This document shows positions 10,620-21,358 of a DNA stretch of 64,000 nucleotides, in pieces. The stretch lies in the NCBI GenBank assembly GCA_030180135.1, contig CM058231.1:33421034-33485033 (forward strand), given 5' to 3'. Under the pieces are notes generated by a model, which saw only the letters and a program-made list of their open reading frames with translations, was not told the DNA's origin and ran no database searches. The position numbers and the translations under genes are program-made. Positions within the stretch are counted from its first letter, which is position 1; every line of letters starts with the position of its first letter. This stretch comes from Orychophragmus violaceus (taxonomy: Eukaryota > Streptophyta > Magnoliopsida > Brassicales > Brassicaceae).

Positions 10620-11749
10620 ATGCTTGACAAACTTATCGGAGAGTACGGGCACGGGTACGGGAACGGCTACGGCCACAACGATCATAGAAGCAGCGGTTAC
10701 GGCTTCAAGGAGCACAAAGAGTTCCTGTCTCATGAGGAGCCAGAAAGAGGCTACTTTGACCGTCAGGCCCGATTTGACCACCACGTGATGCTACCGGCCA
10801 ACCACGGCCGTCCACCCATGGCTCACATGCCTGTCTGTGATGAAGAAGACTCAGACTCAGATGTGGAGGAGTTATATAAGAGGAGTCAGAGCCACCACAC
10901 TACTATCATGCCGCTTCACAGCAACAACAACCACCAACAGGCACCTCATATGAACATCGTGCCCCCACCTCCGATGGCTCTGCCTCACCATAACGTAAGC
11001 CATCTTTTATGGTGTCGCAAGTGGCAACCTTACTAATCATGTTATGTTGTATATATTCTTCCAAAGTGCCTTTAAACCATTTAAAAACCCATTTATGGGG
11101 TGGTTTAATTTAAACTGTGGAATCACAGTGACAACTGACAACATTAGTACACACCACTAAGTTGCCTGTTTTGATTGGTTTCTTTAAATACTTAGTAATC
11201 CTGAAACCTGATGCTGAATTTTGTTAAATGATTTTATTTATGGAACGATTTATATATTTTGGGGGTCTGTTATGATATGGTAAGCCATATGCGAATGCCC
11301 CAATTGTCCAACTTAATAAACATTATTATAATTTATACGGCTTCTCACCATTGGTAATTTGGTTAATGATGATTGTGAAGGGAAATATGGGTAATGGATG
11401 GCAAGGAAGGCATGAAGATGCATACCATGGCGAGCAGGGGATGCAGTACCACGGTACGCACGGGATGAAGCCACATGGTGCGCACCAAGGTGGGCATGGG
11501 ATGCAGCAGCACGGTCCGCACGAGATGCAGCCGCATGGTGCCCACGGGATGCAGCAGCACGGTGCGTACGGGATGAAGCACCAGGACAGGCTTATGGCTC
11601 CTCAGGTTCCACCACATAGTGTTTACATGAACCCCAGCCATGGCAGTGGCAGTGGACATGTAGAAGTGGTTAAGGCCTCGGAGAAATGGCGAGTCAATAA
11701 CTATGGCGGCGGCCACCACAAGGTCGGGTGGGGGAGTAAGGGACTCTAA
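10620..11749 (+). CDS. His/Met/Gly-rich repeat protein, two exons, copy 2
   Basis: Exon 1 is 10620-10994 and exon 2 is 11381-11749, giving 247 residues. Exon 1 encodes exactly the same residues as copy 1. Exon 2 differs by one residue (Met for Ile at 146) and at least one silent change in a Tyr codon. The intron is 5 bp longer than in copy 1 (a TTTAA repeat near 11106). Both copies keep the frame, splice sites and TATA box, so both may be expressed. Coding identity is near complete while transposons have accumulated around each copy, so the duplication is recent or the coding part is constrained. I do not recognise the family. Confidence 0.72.
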
Positions 11750-12094
11750 CTGCACCCACAAGATTCTCTGCCGGTTCAAAATAAGAGAGTAATGATTATG
11801 TATACCAAAGAATAAAATTATAATTAAGATGTGTTTGATTAACATGTTTCAGTACTGTACTAAAACCAAAAACATTGGACTTTTAACAAAAAAAGAAGGA
11901 AAGAAAATGTTCTTGTTTGATGAACTTGTGATCACTACGGACTGTTGTTGCTGCTTATGTTAAATAAAGGTGATGTAAGTATTATCAATTGATTTTACCA
12001 TGAACGTGGAAAGATTGATTGCAAAAGTTGTTTTTTAAGAAGTATAATGAGACAACGGCTAATTCTTACCTTAGCGGTGAGGCGTTATCTCTGA

Positions 12095-12103
12095 TTCTAT
12101 TCT
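12095..12103. other. Empty target site of the Mutator-like element
   Basis: The single TTCTATTCT, flanked by the same sequence that borders the element in copy 1, shows the pre-insertion state. Confidence 0.9.
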
Positions 12104-12200
12104 GACATGTATTCACGATCTGTATGAATTTTACCTTTTTATAATTTTATTCCTTAATTCTAAAAAATGGCCAAAACATACATTGTGATATGTCTGCTAA

Positions 12201-12439
12201 GACCATGTTTAGTAGTGAACCCCCTTTAGGGTTTTTAATTTAATATTTTAATGTTTTTTTTTTAGCTGCAGGTAAAAAAAAAAAAAAAAAAAAAATTAGC
12301 CAACCGGGTTGCGCCACGTGGCGAACCCGGTTCTTAAAAGCTCCTCCCTAAGAACCCCTCTCTCCTTCTCTCTCATACTTTCTAATTTTATATTTATATT
12401 TTCCTAAGAACCCCTCCTAAACCCCTACTAAACATGCTC
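12201..12439. mobile_element. Harbinger/Tourist-like MITE
   Basis: The 239 bp insert is bounded by a TAA target duplication (12198-12200 and 12440-12442). Its terminal inverted repeats are GACCATGTTTAGTAG and, read inward from the right, GAGCATGTTTAGTAG. Copy 1 has the empty site GCTAAGTC at 5224-5231. A 3-bp TAA target and termini of this type fit PIF/Harbinger MITEs. The inside contains a poly(A) run and CACGTG; there is no coding sequence. Confidence 0.85.
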
Positions 12440-12559
12440 TAAGTCTTCAAAAAAATGGTAACAGTTGTGATGTGTCCGCGAAGTCACCAAAAATAAAAAT
12501 GTAGAAAAGCATGCATCCGTTGAATCACCAATTACCGTACGTTAAATGATAAAATCATC

Positions 12560-13037
12560 CTATATATAATAGGAGAAGGGGATTCTCTCAAAACGCCACA
12601 TCAACCCCCTCCTTTAATTGGTCAATTTAATGCAAAATTATCCATATCTTCATTTAAACTAAAATAAATATACTGTTTAATGAAAATCATTTGATTTAAA
12701 TTTAATAAGATAAAATTATTGAATTTAATTACAATCTCTTAAATATAAAAATATTTTGTATTATAAATTTTAAATACATCTTCTATATTTTTATACAAAC
12801 AATAAACAAAAATAATAAATTTCAATACAAGTGAAATATCAAAATATAAGATTTAAAATAAAGATAAAATTAATTTAAAAATTAAAATAATTAAAAATTA
12901 GAAGCAAACAACCATAAAATTAAAAATATAAATAATATTTATTAAAATAGAAATAAAATATGATATAAATGAGATACAATGACCATACAAATTAAAAAAT
13001 ATAAAATATAAGAACATAAGAAATAAAATAAATTCAA

Positions 13038-13083
<46 letters not shown>

Positions 13084-13274
13084 TAATTCTAAAATAATAA
13101 CTAAAAATATTAAAATATAGAAATAATAATTATTAAGAATAGAATGAAAATGTTACAAAATGAGATAAAACGATAAGAAAAAAAGAAATTATATAAAATA
13201 TAAGAACACAAGAAAGAAAATAAATCAATGAAATATATATAATACAAAATTTAAAATTATAATGATAATGATAA
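12560..13274 (+). repeat. Helitron head and AT-rich body, first copy
   Basis: Starts CTATATATAATAGGAG followed by a CGCCACATCA motif and very AT-rich sequence. It is repeated at 13275 with a spacing of 715 bp and high similarity over most of its length. Confidence 0.7.
13039..13079. repeat. (TA)n microsatellite
   Basis: About 20 TA units within the first Helitron body. A shorter TA run is at the matching place in the second body (about 13759-13780). Confidence 0.95.
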
Positions 13275-13985
13275 CTATATATAATAGGAGATGGGGGCTC
13301 TCTCAAGCCGCCACATCAGCCCCCCTTTGATTGGTCAATTTAATGCAAATTATCCACATCTTCATTTAAACTAAAATAAATATATTGTTTAATGAAAATC
13401 ATTTGATTTAAATGTAATAAGATAAAATTATTAAATTTAATTACAATCTTTTAAATATATAAATATTTTATATTATCAATTTTAAATACATCTTCTATAT
13501 TTTTATACAAACAATAAACAAAAATAAATAAATTTCAATACAAGTTAAATATCAAACTATAAGATTTAAAATAAAGATAACATTATTAAAAAATTTACAA
13601 TAATTAAAAATTAGAAGCAAACAACCATAAAATTAAAATATAAATAATATCAATAATAATTATTAAAATAGAAATAAAATATGATAAAATGAGATACAAT
13701 GACCATACAAACAAAAAAATATAAAATATAAGAACATAAAAAATAAAATAAAATCAGTGATATATATATATATATATATAAATTAAAGAATTCTAAAATA
13801 ATAACTAAAAATATTAAAATATAGAAATAATAATTATTAAGAATAGAATGAAAATGTTACAAAATTATAATAAAATGATTATAAAAAGAAAAGAAATTAT
13901 ATAAAATATAAGAACACAAGAAAGAAAATAAATCAATAATATATATAAAATACAAAATTTAAACTAATAACTAAAAATATTAAAA
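13275..13985 (+). repeat. Helitron head and AT-rich body, second copy
   Basis: Same head and body as the first copy, but this one leads into the tail at 14533. One tail for two heads suggests tandem duplication or insertion of one element next to another with loss of a tail. Confidence 0.7.
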
Positions 13986-14161
13986 TATTATGAATGAAAA
14001 CTAAAAATTTAAGAGTTTTAATGAAAGAAAATATATAAAAACAAGTATATATATTTTAAGTAGTTTATAAAAAATTTAAAAGATGATAAAAAGGTAGAAG
14101 AAAATAAAGTTTATAAAAAAGCTCATTAAAAATTGATGATTAAAAATATTTATTATAAAAT

Positions 14162-14308
14162 AAGCCTCCATCACAACAGAATGCGAGCATGAAGCCGTCA
14201 TCCGCCCCAACGAAAGTAGAGCTTCAAGAGAATGATTTGGATGGAATGTTGCCACAAATAAGTCAGTTTGGAGGACCGAAGGCAGTTCTTCGTGCACTGG
14301 ACACGTAG
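14162..14308 (+). pseudogene. Captured fragment of an unrecognised gene (49 codons to a stop)
   Basis: Within very AT-rich Helitron sequence, 14162-14308 has balanced composition and an open frame ending in TAG. The last residues read QISQFGGPKAVLRALDT. There is no ATG or upstream frame, so it looks like the 3' end of a coding region picked up by the Helitron. I do not recognise the source. The minus-strand frame over the same place is its shadow. Confidence 0.45.
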
Positions 14309-14505
14309 CTTATTCACCATGTACAAAGTTCCTCACTAAGCATCCATAGATGAATGGTTAAAGCACCTAATAAATTAAATTAATAATCGTTTGCTATCAC
14401 ATATTCTCTCCTATAAATCATTATAATAATAAATAAAAATATCGATATTGAAAATAAATATCCATATATATTAAATATTTATAAATTTATAAATTTATGC
14501 AAAAT

Positions 14506-14533
14506 CCGCGCATTTGCGCGGGTTCTCTCCTAG
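14506..14533 (+). other. Helitron 3' terminal hairpin and CTAG
   Basis: CCGCGCATTTGCGCGG forms a stem of 6-7 bp, followed 8 nt later by CTAG at 14530-14533. This is the canonical plant Helitron 3' end. It is followed by C rather than the expected T, so it may be an internal, older end within the composite element. Confidence 0.75.
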
Positions 14534-15112
14534 CATATATATAATTAGAGACTTATTTCCTCTCTTCTTAGCGCGCACGTCAGCAAAACATTTTTTTTTT
14601 GTCAGAAGCTAATTACATTTTTCCCATAACGATGCTTTGGGAAGGCATTCATTACCTAGGCTTAATAGAATCCAAATACACGCTACTAACGACCAAACTA
14701 ACCTAAAATTACGTCTTCCCATTCGATTCCCAACGCACCATCACCCTCTTTCGAGCTTTTGCCGTTACAAAGCCTAACCTACCTTTTATCTTTGATTTGG
14801 GCGACGAAAGAACAACCGTTAGCATTATTACCTAAATCTTCAATTCCTCTGTTAAATTCAGATTTCAAATCTGAAACGCTCATGCCGACATCAACTCACC
14901 AAATCAACTGTTGATGGGTCATCTATAAATAAGCAACACAGACTAACAGGTACTCGCCTCAGCTTCATTCCCTATTAGAACCCGAGTCTCATTACTGTTT
15001 TATCTCTAAAACAATCACATCTAAAAACGTCACAAATTGATTTGTAGCCGTTCATGTTTCTTCAAAATATGCCACTTGGGGTGATCTCTAACTTGGATGT
15101 TCCACACAACAG

Positions 15113-15226
15113 GTCGTCGGTCGCATTTTCGGGTTCTGGGATGCGAAGCACATCAAGGAAGAGGGTGAATTCATGGGTATCGTCATCCTCTTCCTCGATG
15201 GAAAGGTTAATGCTCTTACTCCCTCC
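15113..15226 (+). pseudogene. Replication protein A-like (DUF223 type) fragment
   Basis: The frame starting at 15113 reads RIFGFWDAKHIKEEGEFMGI and then a hydrophobic ILFLDGK segment. This matches the pattern of the first DNA-binding fold of RPA70-like / DUF223 proteins, which are common as partial copies in plant genomes and on Helitrons. The upstream part is out of frame (about 15045-15110) and the downstream part breaks up after about 40 codons. There is no intact gene. Family assignment is from motif memory. Confidence 0.55.
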
Positions 15227-15479
15227 CGCTGTTTCAGACTACGACATTGTTATGTGCTTCCCAAATCGCCCACTGGCTTAAGAGTATGTCGTTTAATAGT
15301 TGTCTCTGTTTTTCATAAAACTTCACTTAACTTATATGTTTCTCACAATTCGCCCACGGGTTTAAGAGTTTGTTGTTAGATAGTTGTGTTTGTTTATTAT
15401 TAAACTTCACTTAACTTATATGTTTTTATGTTTAAATTTTGGTTGTCTTCCCATACCAATGCACGCTTTACTTATTAAA

Positions 15480-15995
15480 CATATAATTTTTGGCTTCTTG
15501 CTCGCATTGTCCTTCATGCGTGGAACCATTCGCCCTGCGCAGAAGTGGGATGTCACCGTAAGAGTAGGGATTTTATTTTTGAAACACTTGTCATGTTTGG
15601 TTTGTGACTTCTTTATATGTTATACTGTACAAGTTGACCTGTTCTTCTACAGGGAGCTCAAGGAGGCTAAACCAGATGTTGAGGATGAAGTTTGCCCCTC
15701 AGGCAAACTTTGGACTACCTGCTGCTGAGTATGGAGTTGGAGACCAATGGACCACTGCTGCGGTCCCCGATGCTGCATTGCCAGAGAGAAGCCCAACAGC
15801 CAATCTCTGCTGCTCCTGCCGCTTCTTCATGGAACGATTCCAGCTGGGAGTCTTGACAGATAAAACATAGAACCCTATCTTGGCACTCTGAATCTTTTAA
15901 TTTACGATCTTCATTTTAATTGTGTTTTTTGGGCGGTTGCTCCAGCAGCAGAATGTGGATGGGATACGGTTGTGCCACCTCACGGATGGGAATAA
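15480..15995 (+). pseudogene. 40S ribosomal protein SA (RPSA, p40) C-terminal fragment
   Basis: The frame at 15384-15728 contains MRGTIRPAQKWDV followed, after an intron-like gap, by VDLFFYRE and an acidic stretch. This matches the conserved end of RPSA and its acidic tail. A second frame (15700-15760) reads GLPAAEYG and DQWTTAAVPDAA, typical of the plant RPSA tail. The final WDTVVPPHGWE-stop ends at 15995. Reading requires at least two frame changes and no N-terminal half is present, so it is a captured, decayed fragment. Retained intron sequence shows capture at DNA level rather than as a cDNA. Confidence 0.75.
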
Positions 15996-17690
15996 AGTTG
16001 ATAGCATATACACTGGTTATAGACATGGTTTTGTTACTGTTGGGATTCAAGAGTTATCATTCACCCCTTTATCTTAAGACAAGACACTTAGATTATTCTG
16101 TTTTGCACTTTCTTACAACACCATCAAACAAAACTTACAATACAGAACCGGAAGGAGAGGCAAAAAATACGCCAAAATTCAATCATAAACTCAAACATAG
16201 TAACAATGAATGGAGAGTCCACAAGTAAGAGGAAAAACAGAAACAGAGGTCAAATACAGCAGCAAAGTGACTGAAATCAAATGAGAAGGCACAAACACAT
16301 TGTAACACAAAGGAACCAAGCAAGATCCATAAAACATTAACATGTCTGATCATTCTATAGGTTTTCTGTCAGGCAATTATTTGAAACAACAACCGCAAAC
16401 AGATTGTCATCCAAATGTATTACGGACGACAACGCAAACCAACACTTCCATCTAAAACCCAAAAATTGTAATCAGGTGCTGAGATAGCAGCGGTGCATTC
16501 TGGAGAGGACATATCCCGGCAACAGCGTAAAGGTACCAAACGAAACCAACAACTATAAAAGGGACATCGATGTACCATTGTTAGAATAATTTAGTTGAAA
16601 ATCTCCAAGCTTTTGAAAGTGACCTTCAGTTAGATTTCTCCACGTTTTTCAGGAGTTAAATGATTGATTTTCCAATCATTTGCCTCCTTGAACGGGTATA
16701 GAGGTCTGAGATTTAGGCATAACACTTACAAATTACATAGCTCAGATTCGTAGCTACATGCCATAGCCTTAGTATCTCCATACGTAACCTTTTCTATATA
16801 CAACTCTATATGCAAATATCATTTACTTAAAAATAATATACATGCCTTCGTAATAGTTAACCCTTCCACCATCTGTATGCGAGCAAGAAAGAACCAAATT
16901 GTTTTTTAAAAGTAAATAAAGGCCCCTTAGCCCCTGATATATTTGGGCAGCTTCGCGTGTTTCAATAAGATACTTACCTACAAGAAACACAACCAGTTAA
17001 ACAGTTGCTCGAGCTACGTCCGCACCAACTCTTCCAATTATTGAGTGTGTCGGCCTTAAATAAGTTTCTCCACACACCTTCGGCTAGCGAGAAGGACAAC
17101 TGTTAGAAAGAAAGTAAAATCCAAAGCAACAGAAAACATCCAAAGATTAATAACTTATTGGTTGTCGCCTAAAAAACTACAAATTAAACAAGTGCTTGAA
17201 CCGATCACATCCCTCCCCATACACACAACGACGTAAACACAGCCTATTCTTTTTCTTTTAAAAACAAACTCATGGAAACACAGGGATGTCTTTCTCACCA
17301 GAGTTTTAAGAACCGGCATCAGAACGACAAAATTGTAAAGGACCCATACACACAAAAGAACACCAACGCTTAGGTTACAAAATATAAATGTTTAATTTAT
17401 ATAACTTTCGGTATAGTAACCTCTCAGATCCTGATGTTCAAGTCGATGATTCATAAGCCTTCATGATAGAAGCTACAATTATCGGTTCCTTCAAGGGGCA
17501 AGTGGAGAATAACTTTAACAAAATACCAAATATAACAACCAATGGTACATATAAGATTTAGCGTTCTCATATAGAGACTCCCTTTTCAAAACAAATATAA
17601 GCATTCACATGTAAACAATGAACACTATATAATAAAATATTCTTCATCTATGCATGTGGTTATTCCGTGCGAGCGACCTCACTTTTGAAA
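15996..17690. other. Helitron interior without recognisable genes
   Basis: Moderately AT-rich sequence with short frames only. The first 60 bp may be RPSA 3' UTR. I see no protein motif on either strand, though the composition suggests further captured host sequence. Confidence 0.4.
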
Positions 17691-17876
17691 TACGATACTT
17701 TAGTAATAGTTTAGCAACATTCGATATATCAACACGACCTCTACACGATATAAAAATGTAGAATTTTTTTCCAAAAATACCAAATACGATACTTTAGTAA
17801 TAGTTTAGCAACATTCGATATATCAACACGACCTCTACACGATATAAAAATGTAGAATTTTTTTTTCCAAAAAATA
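17691..17876. repeat. Two-unit tandem repeat, period 94 bp, near the Helitron 3' end
   Basis: Both units begin TACGATACTTTAGTAATAG and contain CTCTACACGATATAAAAATG. They are near-identical apart from the length of a T run, and lie just before the outer CTAG. Confidence 0.9.
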
Positions 17877-17886
17877 CAATCCCTAG

Positions 17887-18944
17887 TAATATTAATGGCC
17901 CAGTGGTAACACAAGAGATTGATTTTCTTGTGTTTCATGTTCAAACCTTCTTTCATACGGATGGTTATATCGGATTATCTAAAAATTAACTTCGAACTTT
18001 TTTTAGAGATTATGAGTTTAAAACTCGAAATTTCTACGGTATTACAAAATAAAAAGTAAACAATTAGAGTTCCCTATTTTTAATAAAACCATTTAATATT
18101 AAAACTTTAAAATTTATGTGACACTTACCACACCAGTTCTCAACTAAGTTTTCCACTGTAAAATCTAATGGTCCGAACACGTCAATAAATCTAATCCGCT
18201 AAATTGAACTAATCAGATAAAATTAACTTTGATAATTAACGAATTTTAGCAAATCAGTTCTGTATAGAACAATAAATTTTATTGGCGTGTCTAGACCATT
18301 AGATTGTACATATAATGATATAAATCAACTCAGTTATGAATTTTTCTCATTAAAACTCTACTTCAAATATTTATCATTTTTGTCTTTCTTATATATTTAT
18401 ATTATGTTATTTAAATCGACTTAAAATATAAAACGATAAAAATATGAATTTTCGATAAAATAACAAAACCAATAAATCTTGACATAAACCAGTACTTGAA
18501 ATTTTATAAAATTATTTCGTTTTATTTTCCATAAAAAGATTTATTCTACAAAACCTTTTTCCTACAATTTGTTTTTTGAATTTTTTTTTGTGTGTGATAG
18601 CCGACGTATTAGTTTTTGTAATTTTTGATGACCCATCACACATGTCACAACCACACTAAAGTCAACAAACGGTTAACAAACAAAATTATGAACAACGTAT
18701 GTGTTGACTGTTTTTTTGTTCCAGAATTGAGGGTGGAATTAAAAAAAATATATATGAAGTGGGAGAGTTTTTTATACAGGTTGTGAATACATGTCCGAAT
18801 CGAGAATACAACCCACTTTTGAGTTAGGAATTGACCGTTTTATCTTCATATGATAAACTAAAACATACTCAAACTTTTAGCCAAAAAAAAAAAACTGACG
18901 GTCGATTGCAAGTGATGTAAAGGTGTTTATCCTTATGTAGAGCA
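17887..18944. repeat. Continuation of segmental copy 2 (spacer with SINE-like and MITE-like remnants)
   Basis: Matches 5600-6649 almost base for base, including the SINE-like head (17893) and the palindromic element (18147-18303). No gene seen. Confidence 0.85.
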
Positions 18945-20605
18945 TCTGTAGTTCAACGATGATAAAACCAATTATATTAGGAATCTAGTTCTAAACTTAG
19001 GGCTGGCTCAACTATATTGTGAGCCCTAGGGAATTTTTTTTAAATATATTAAATATTTTAACTTGGCTCTTTTCTGGATTTTTTTTAAAAATAAACTTTA
19101 CTTTAGGGTTATTTTTGAGAGAAAAATTATGGGCGCTGGGGCCAAGCCCCATTGACCTACCCCTAGAGTTGGCACTGCCTAAACTCTATCAACATAAAAT
19201 TTGATCTTTATCAAAAACTTCTAAGCTTTATCCAAAATTTTCCAAAATCTTCAAGATATTTTTCGCCACTACTCACCTTCAAGTTAGAGCATGAAGATCA
19301 AGAATACCCAGCTTGAACACTAAGTTTTAAAACGCCATATGTCCAATCGACTTAGTCAAAATGTCTTCGATCTGTGAACCTGTAGGAATGTGTTTAGTAA
19401 CGATGACTCCAGCTTGAACAACATCTCGAGTAGCATGAAAATCATTCTCTATATACTTAATTAGTACGTTCATGGAAAACCGGATTGGCAGATATATAAA
19501 GTGCAGCCTTATTGTCGCCGAAGAAACGAGTAAGCTTCATGGACTGATCAACACCAAGTTCTTCAAATAACTTTTGTATCCATTTGATCTGACCAAGTGC
19601 ACCTGCCATTGCCTTGTATTCTGCTTCGAGTGACGAGTGTGACACTGGCTTTTGTTTCTTAGTTTTCTATGCAATCAGAGAGCCTCCAAACATAACAACG
19701 AAGGCACTAAGTGACAGTTGTGATTGGGCATGCAGACCAATAAAAATCACAGTAAATTGAGAGAGTGAGAGCTTCTGTTGTTTAACGATGATAAAACCAA
19801 TTATATTAGGAATATAGTTCTAAACTTAGGGCCGGCTCAACTATATTGTGGGCCCTAGGGAATTTTTTTTGAAATATATTAAATATTTTAACTTGGCTCT
19901 TATCTAGATTTCTTTTTTTAAAAAATAAACCTTACTTTAGGGTTATTTTTGAGAGAAAAATTATGGGCGCTGGGGCCAAGCCCCATTGCCCTACCCCTAG
20001 AGTTGGCACTGCCTAAACTCTATCAACATAAAATTTGATCTTTATCAAAAACTTCTAAGCTTTATCCAAAATTTTCCAAAATCTTCAAGATATTTATCGC
20101 CACTACTCACCTTCAAGTTAGAGCATGAAGATCAAGAATGTCCAGCTTGAACACTAAGTTTTAAAACGCCATATGTCCAATCGACTTAGTCAAAATGTCT
20201 TCGATCTGTGAACCTGTAGGAATGTGTTTAGTAACGATGACTCCAGCTTGAACAACATCTCGAGTAGCATGACAATCATTCTCTATATACTTAATTAGTA
20301 CGTTCATGGAAAACCGGATTGGCATATATATAAAGTGCAGCCTTATTGCCACAGAAGAAACGAGTAAGCTTCATGGACTGATCAACACCAAGTTCTTCAA
20401 ATAACTTTTGTATCCATTTGATCTGACCAAGTGCAGCTGCCGTTGCCTTGTATTCTGCTTCGGGTGATGAGCGTGACACTGGCTTTTGTTTCTTAGTTTT
20501 CCATGCAATCAGAGAGCCTCTAAACATAACAACGAAGGCAGTAAGTGACAGTTGTGATTGGGCATGCAGACCAATCAGAATCACAGTAAATTGAGAGAGT
20601 GAGAT
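18945..20605 (-). repeat. 834-bp tandem repeat of Copia LTR/RNase H, segmental copy 2
   Basis: Two units of about 0.83 kb, matching 6650-8318. RNase H frames are at 19457-19645 and 20291-20584, with the SSPEAEYKATA-type segment, and a DILTK end at 20161-20352. Confidence 0.85.
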
Positions 20606-21358
20606 CGGTGTCAGAACTCAACATAATCCCCTGTCCAGGCGATCCTTTTAGAAAGCGAACAACATGTAGCGCAGCTTCCCATTGTGCTTCGTTGGGAGCT
20701 TTCATGAATTATGAGAGAATGTGTACTGGATAGCATAGATCAGGCCATGTATTGAGAAGGTATATAAGTCAACCGATTCATCTTCTATACTTCTTTGGGT
20801 CATGAAGAAGTGGACTTTTGACGGTAGCAAGTTGATTATTTTGTTCCAATGGGGTGAGATCCGGTTTGGCTCCAAGATCACCTCTATCAGCAACAATGAC
20901 CAATGCATATTTTCTTAGTGACAAGAAGAAACCGTCGGGTCCATGACTAACCTTGATACCTAGAAAATATTTTAGGGGGCCAAGATCTTAAATTACAAAA
21001 CATCTCCCCATACAATATTTGAATTTTGCCACCATGTATGAATCATTCCCGCAAATAAGAAGGTCATCCACATATACCAATATGTGTAACTCTAAGCCTT
21101 TCCGTGAATAAGAGAAAAGGGAATAGTCCTCGTAGGATTGCATGAATCCGAATTTGAAAAAGCGTCAGAAAACTTTTTGAACCAACATCGCAAAGCTTGA
21201 TTCAGCCCATATAACGACTTTCTTAAACGACAAACCTTATCTGGATGAGTATGTCTAAAACTTGGTGGAAGTTTCATGTAAACTACTTCTTCCAGATATA
21301 CATGAAGAAACACATTCTCTACCTCCATTTGATAAGCTTCACAATTGTTTGCCGCCAC
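20291..21358 (-). pseudogene. Copia RNase H and reverse transcriptase remnant
   Basis: 21092-21358 encodes an RT palm segment (VYMKLPPSF followed by CRLRKSLYGLNQALRCWF; the usual Copia form is SLYGLKQAPR). 20520-20705 encodes the connection (WEAALHVVRFLKG) and 20291-20584 the RNase H (WKTKKQKPVSRSSPEAEYK). The catalytic YVDD region falls in the broken stretch around 20900-21090. Several frameshifts and stops. Confidence 0.8.

Larger units (their letters stand above)
12555..17886 (+). mobile_element. Composite Helitron-like insertion carrying gene fragments
   Basis: Relative to copy 1, 5332 bp are inserted exactly between A and T (empty site 5599/5600). The insert begins TC and ends CTAG with no target duplication, the diagnostic Helitron pattern. 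Inside are two Helitron-like heads (12560 and 13275), one typical 3' tail with a GC hairpin (14506-14533), a replication-protein-A-like fragment often seen in plant Helitrons, and a ribosomal protein SA fragment. The outermost 3' end lacks the usual hairpin close to CTAG; a weaker stem (TCTACA...TGTAGA) lies about 30 nt upstream. The outer boundary could therefore be a nested or chimeric Helitron. No Rep/helicase gene is present. Confidence 0.75.
8828..21114. repeat. Segmental tandem duplication, copy 2
   Basis: Second copy of the unit. It carries a Harbinger-like MITE and a 5.3 kb Helitron that copy 1 lacks, and lacks the Mutator-like element and SINE that copy 1 has. After 21114 the sequence continues into more of the minus-strand Copia, so this copy keeps the original right flank. 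Confidence 0.93.

Noticed and set aside
14530..14533. The CTAG at 14533 as the true right end of the Helitron insertion in copy 2
   Set aside because: Comparison with copy 1 shows that everything to 17886 is inserted, and 14533 is followed by C rather than T. It is kept as an internal, probably older, end.
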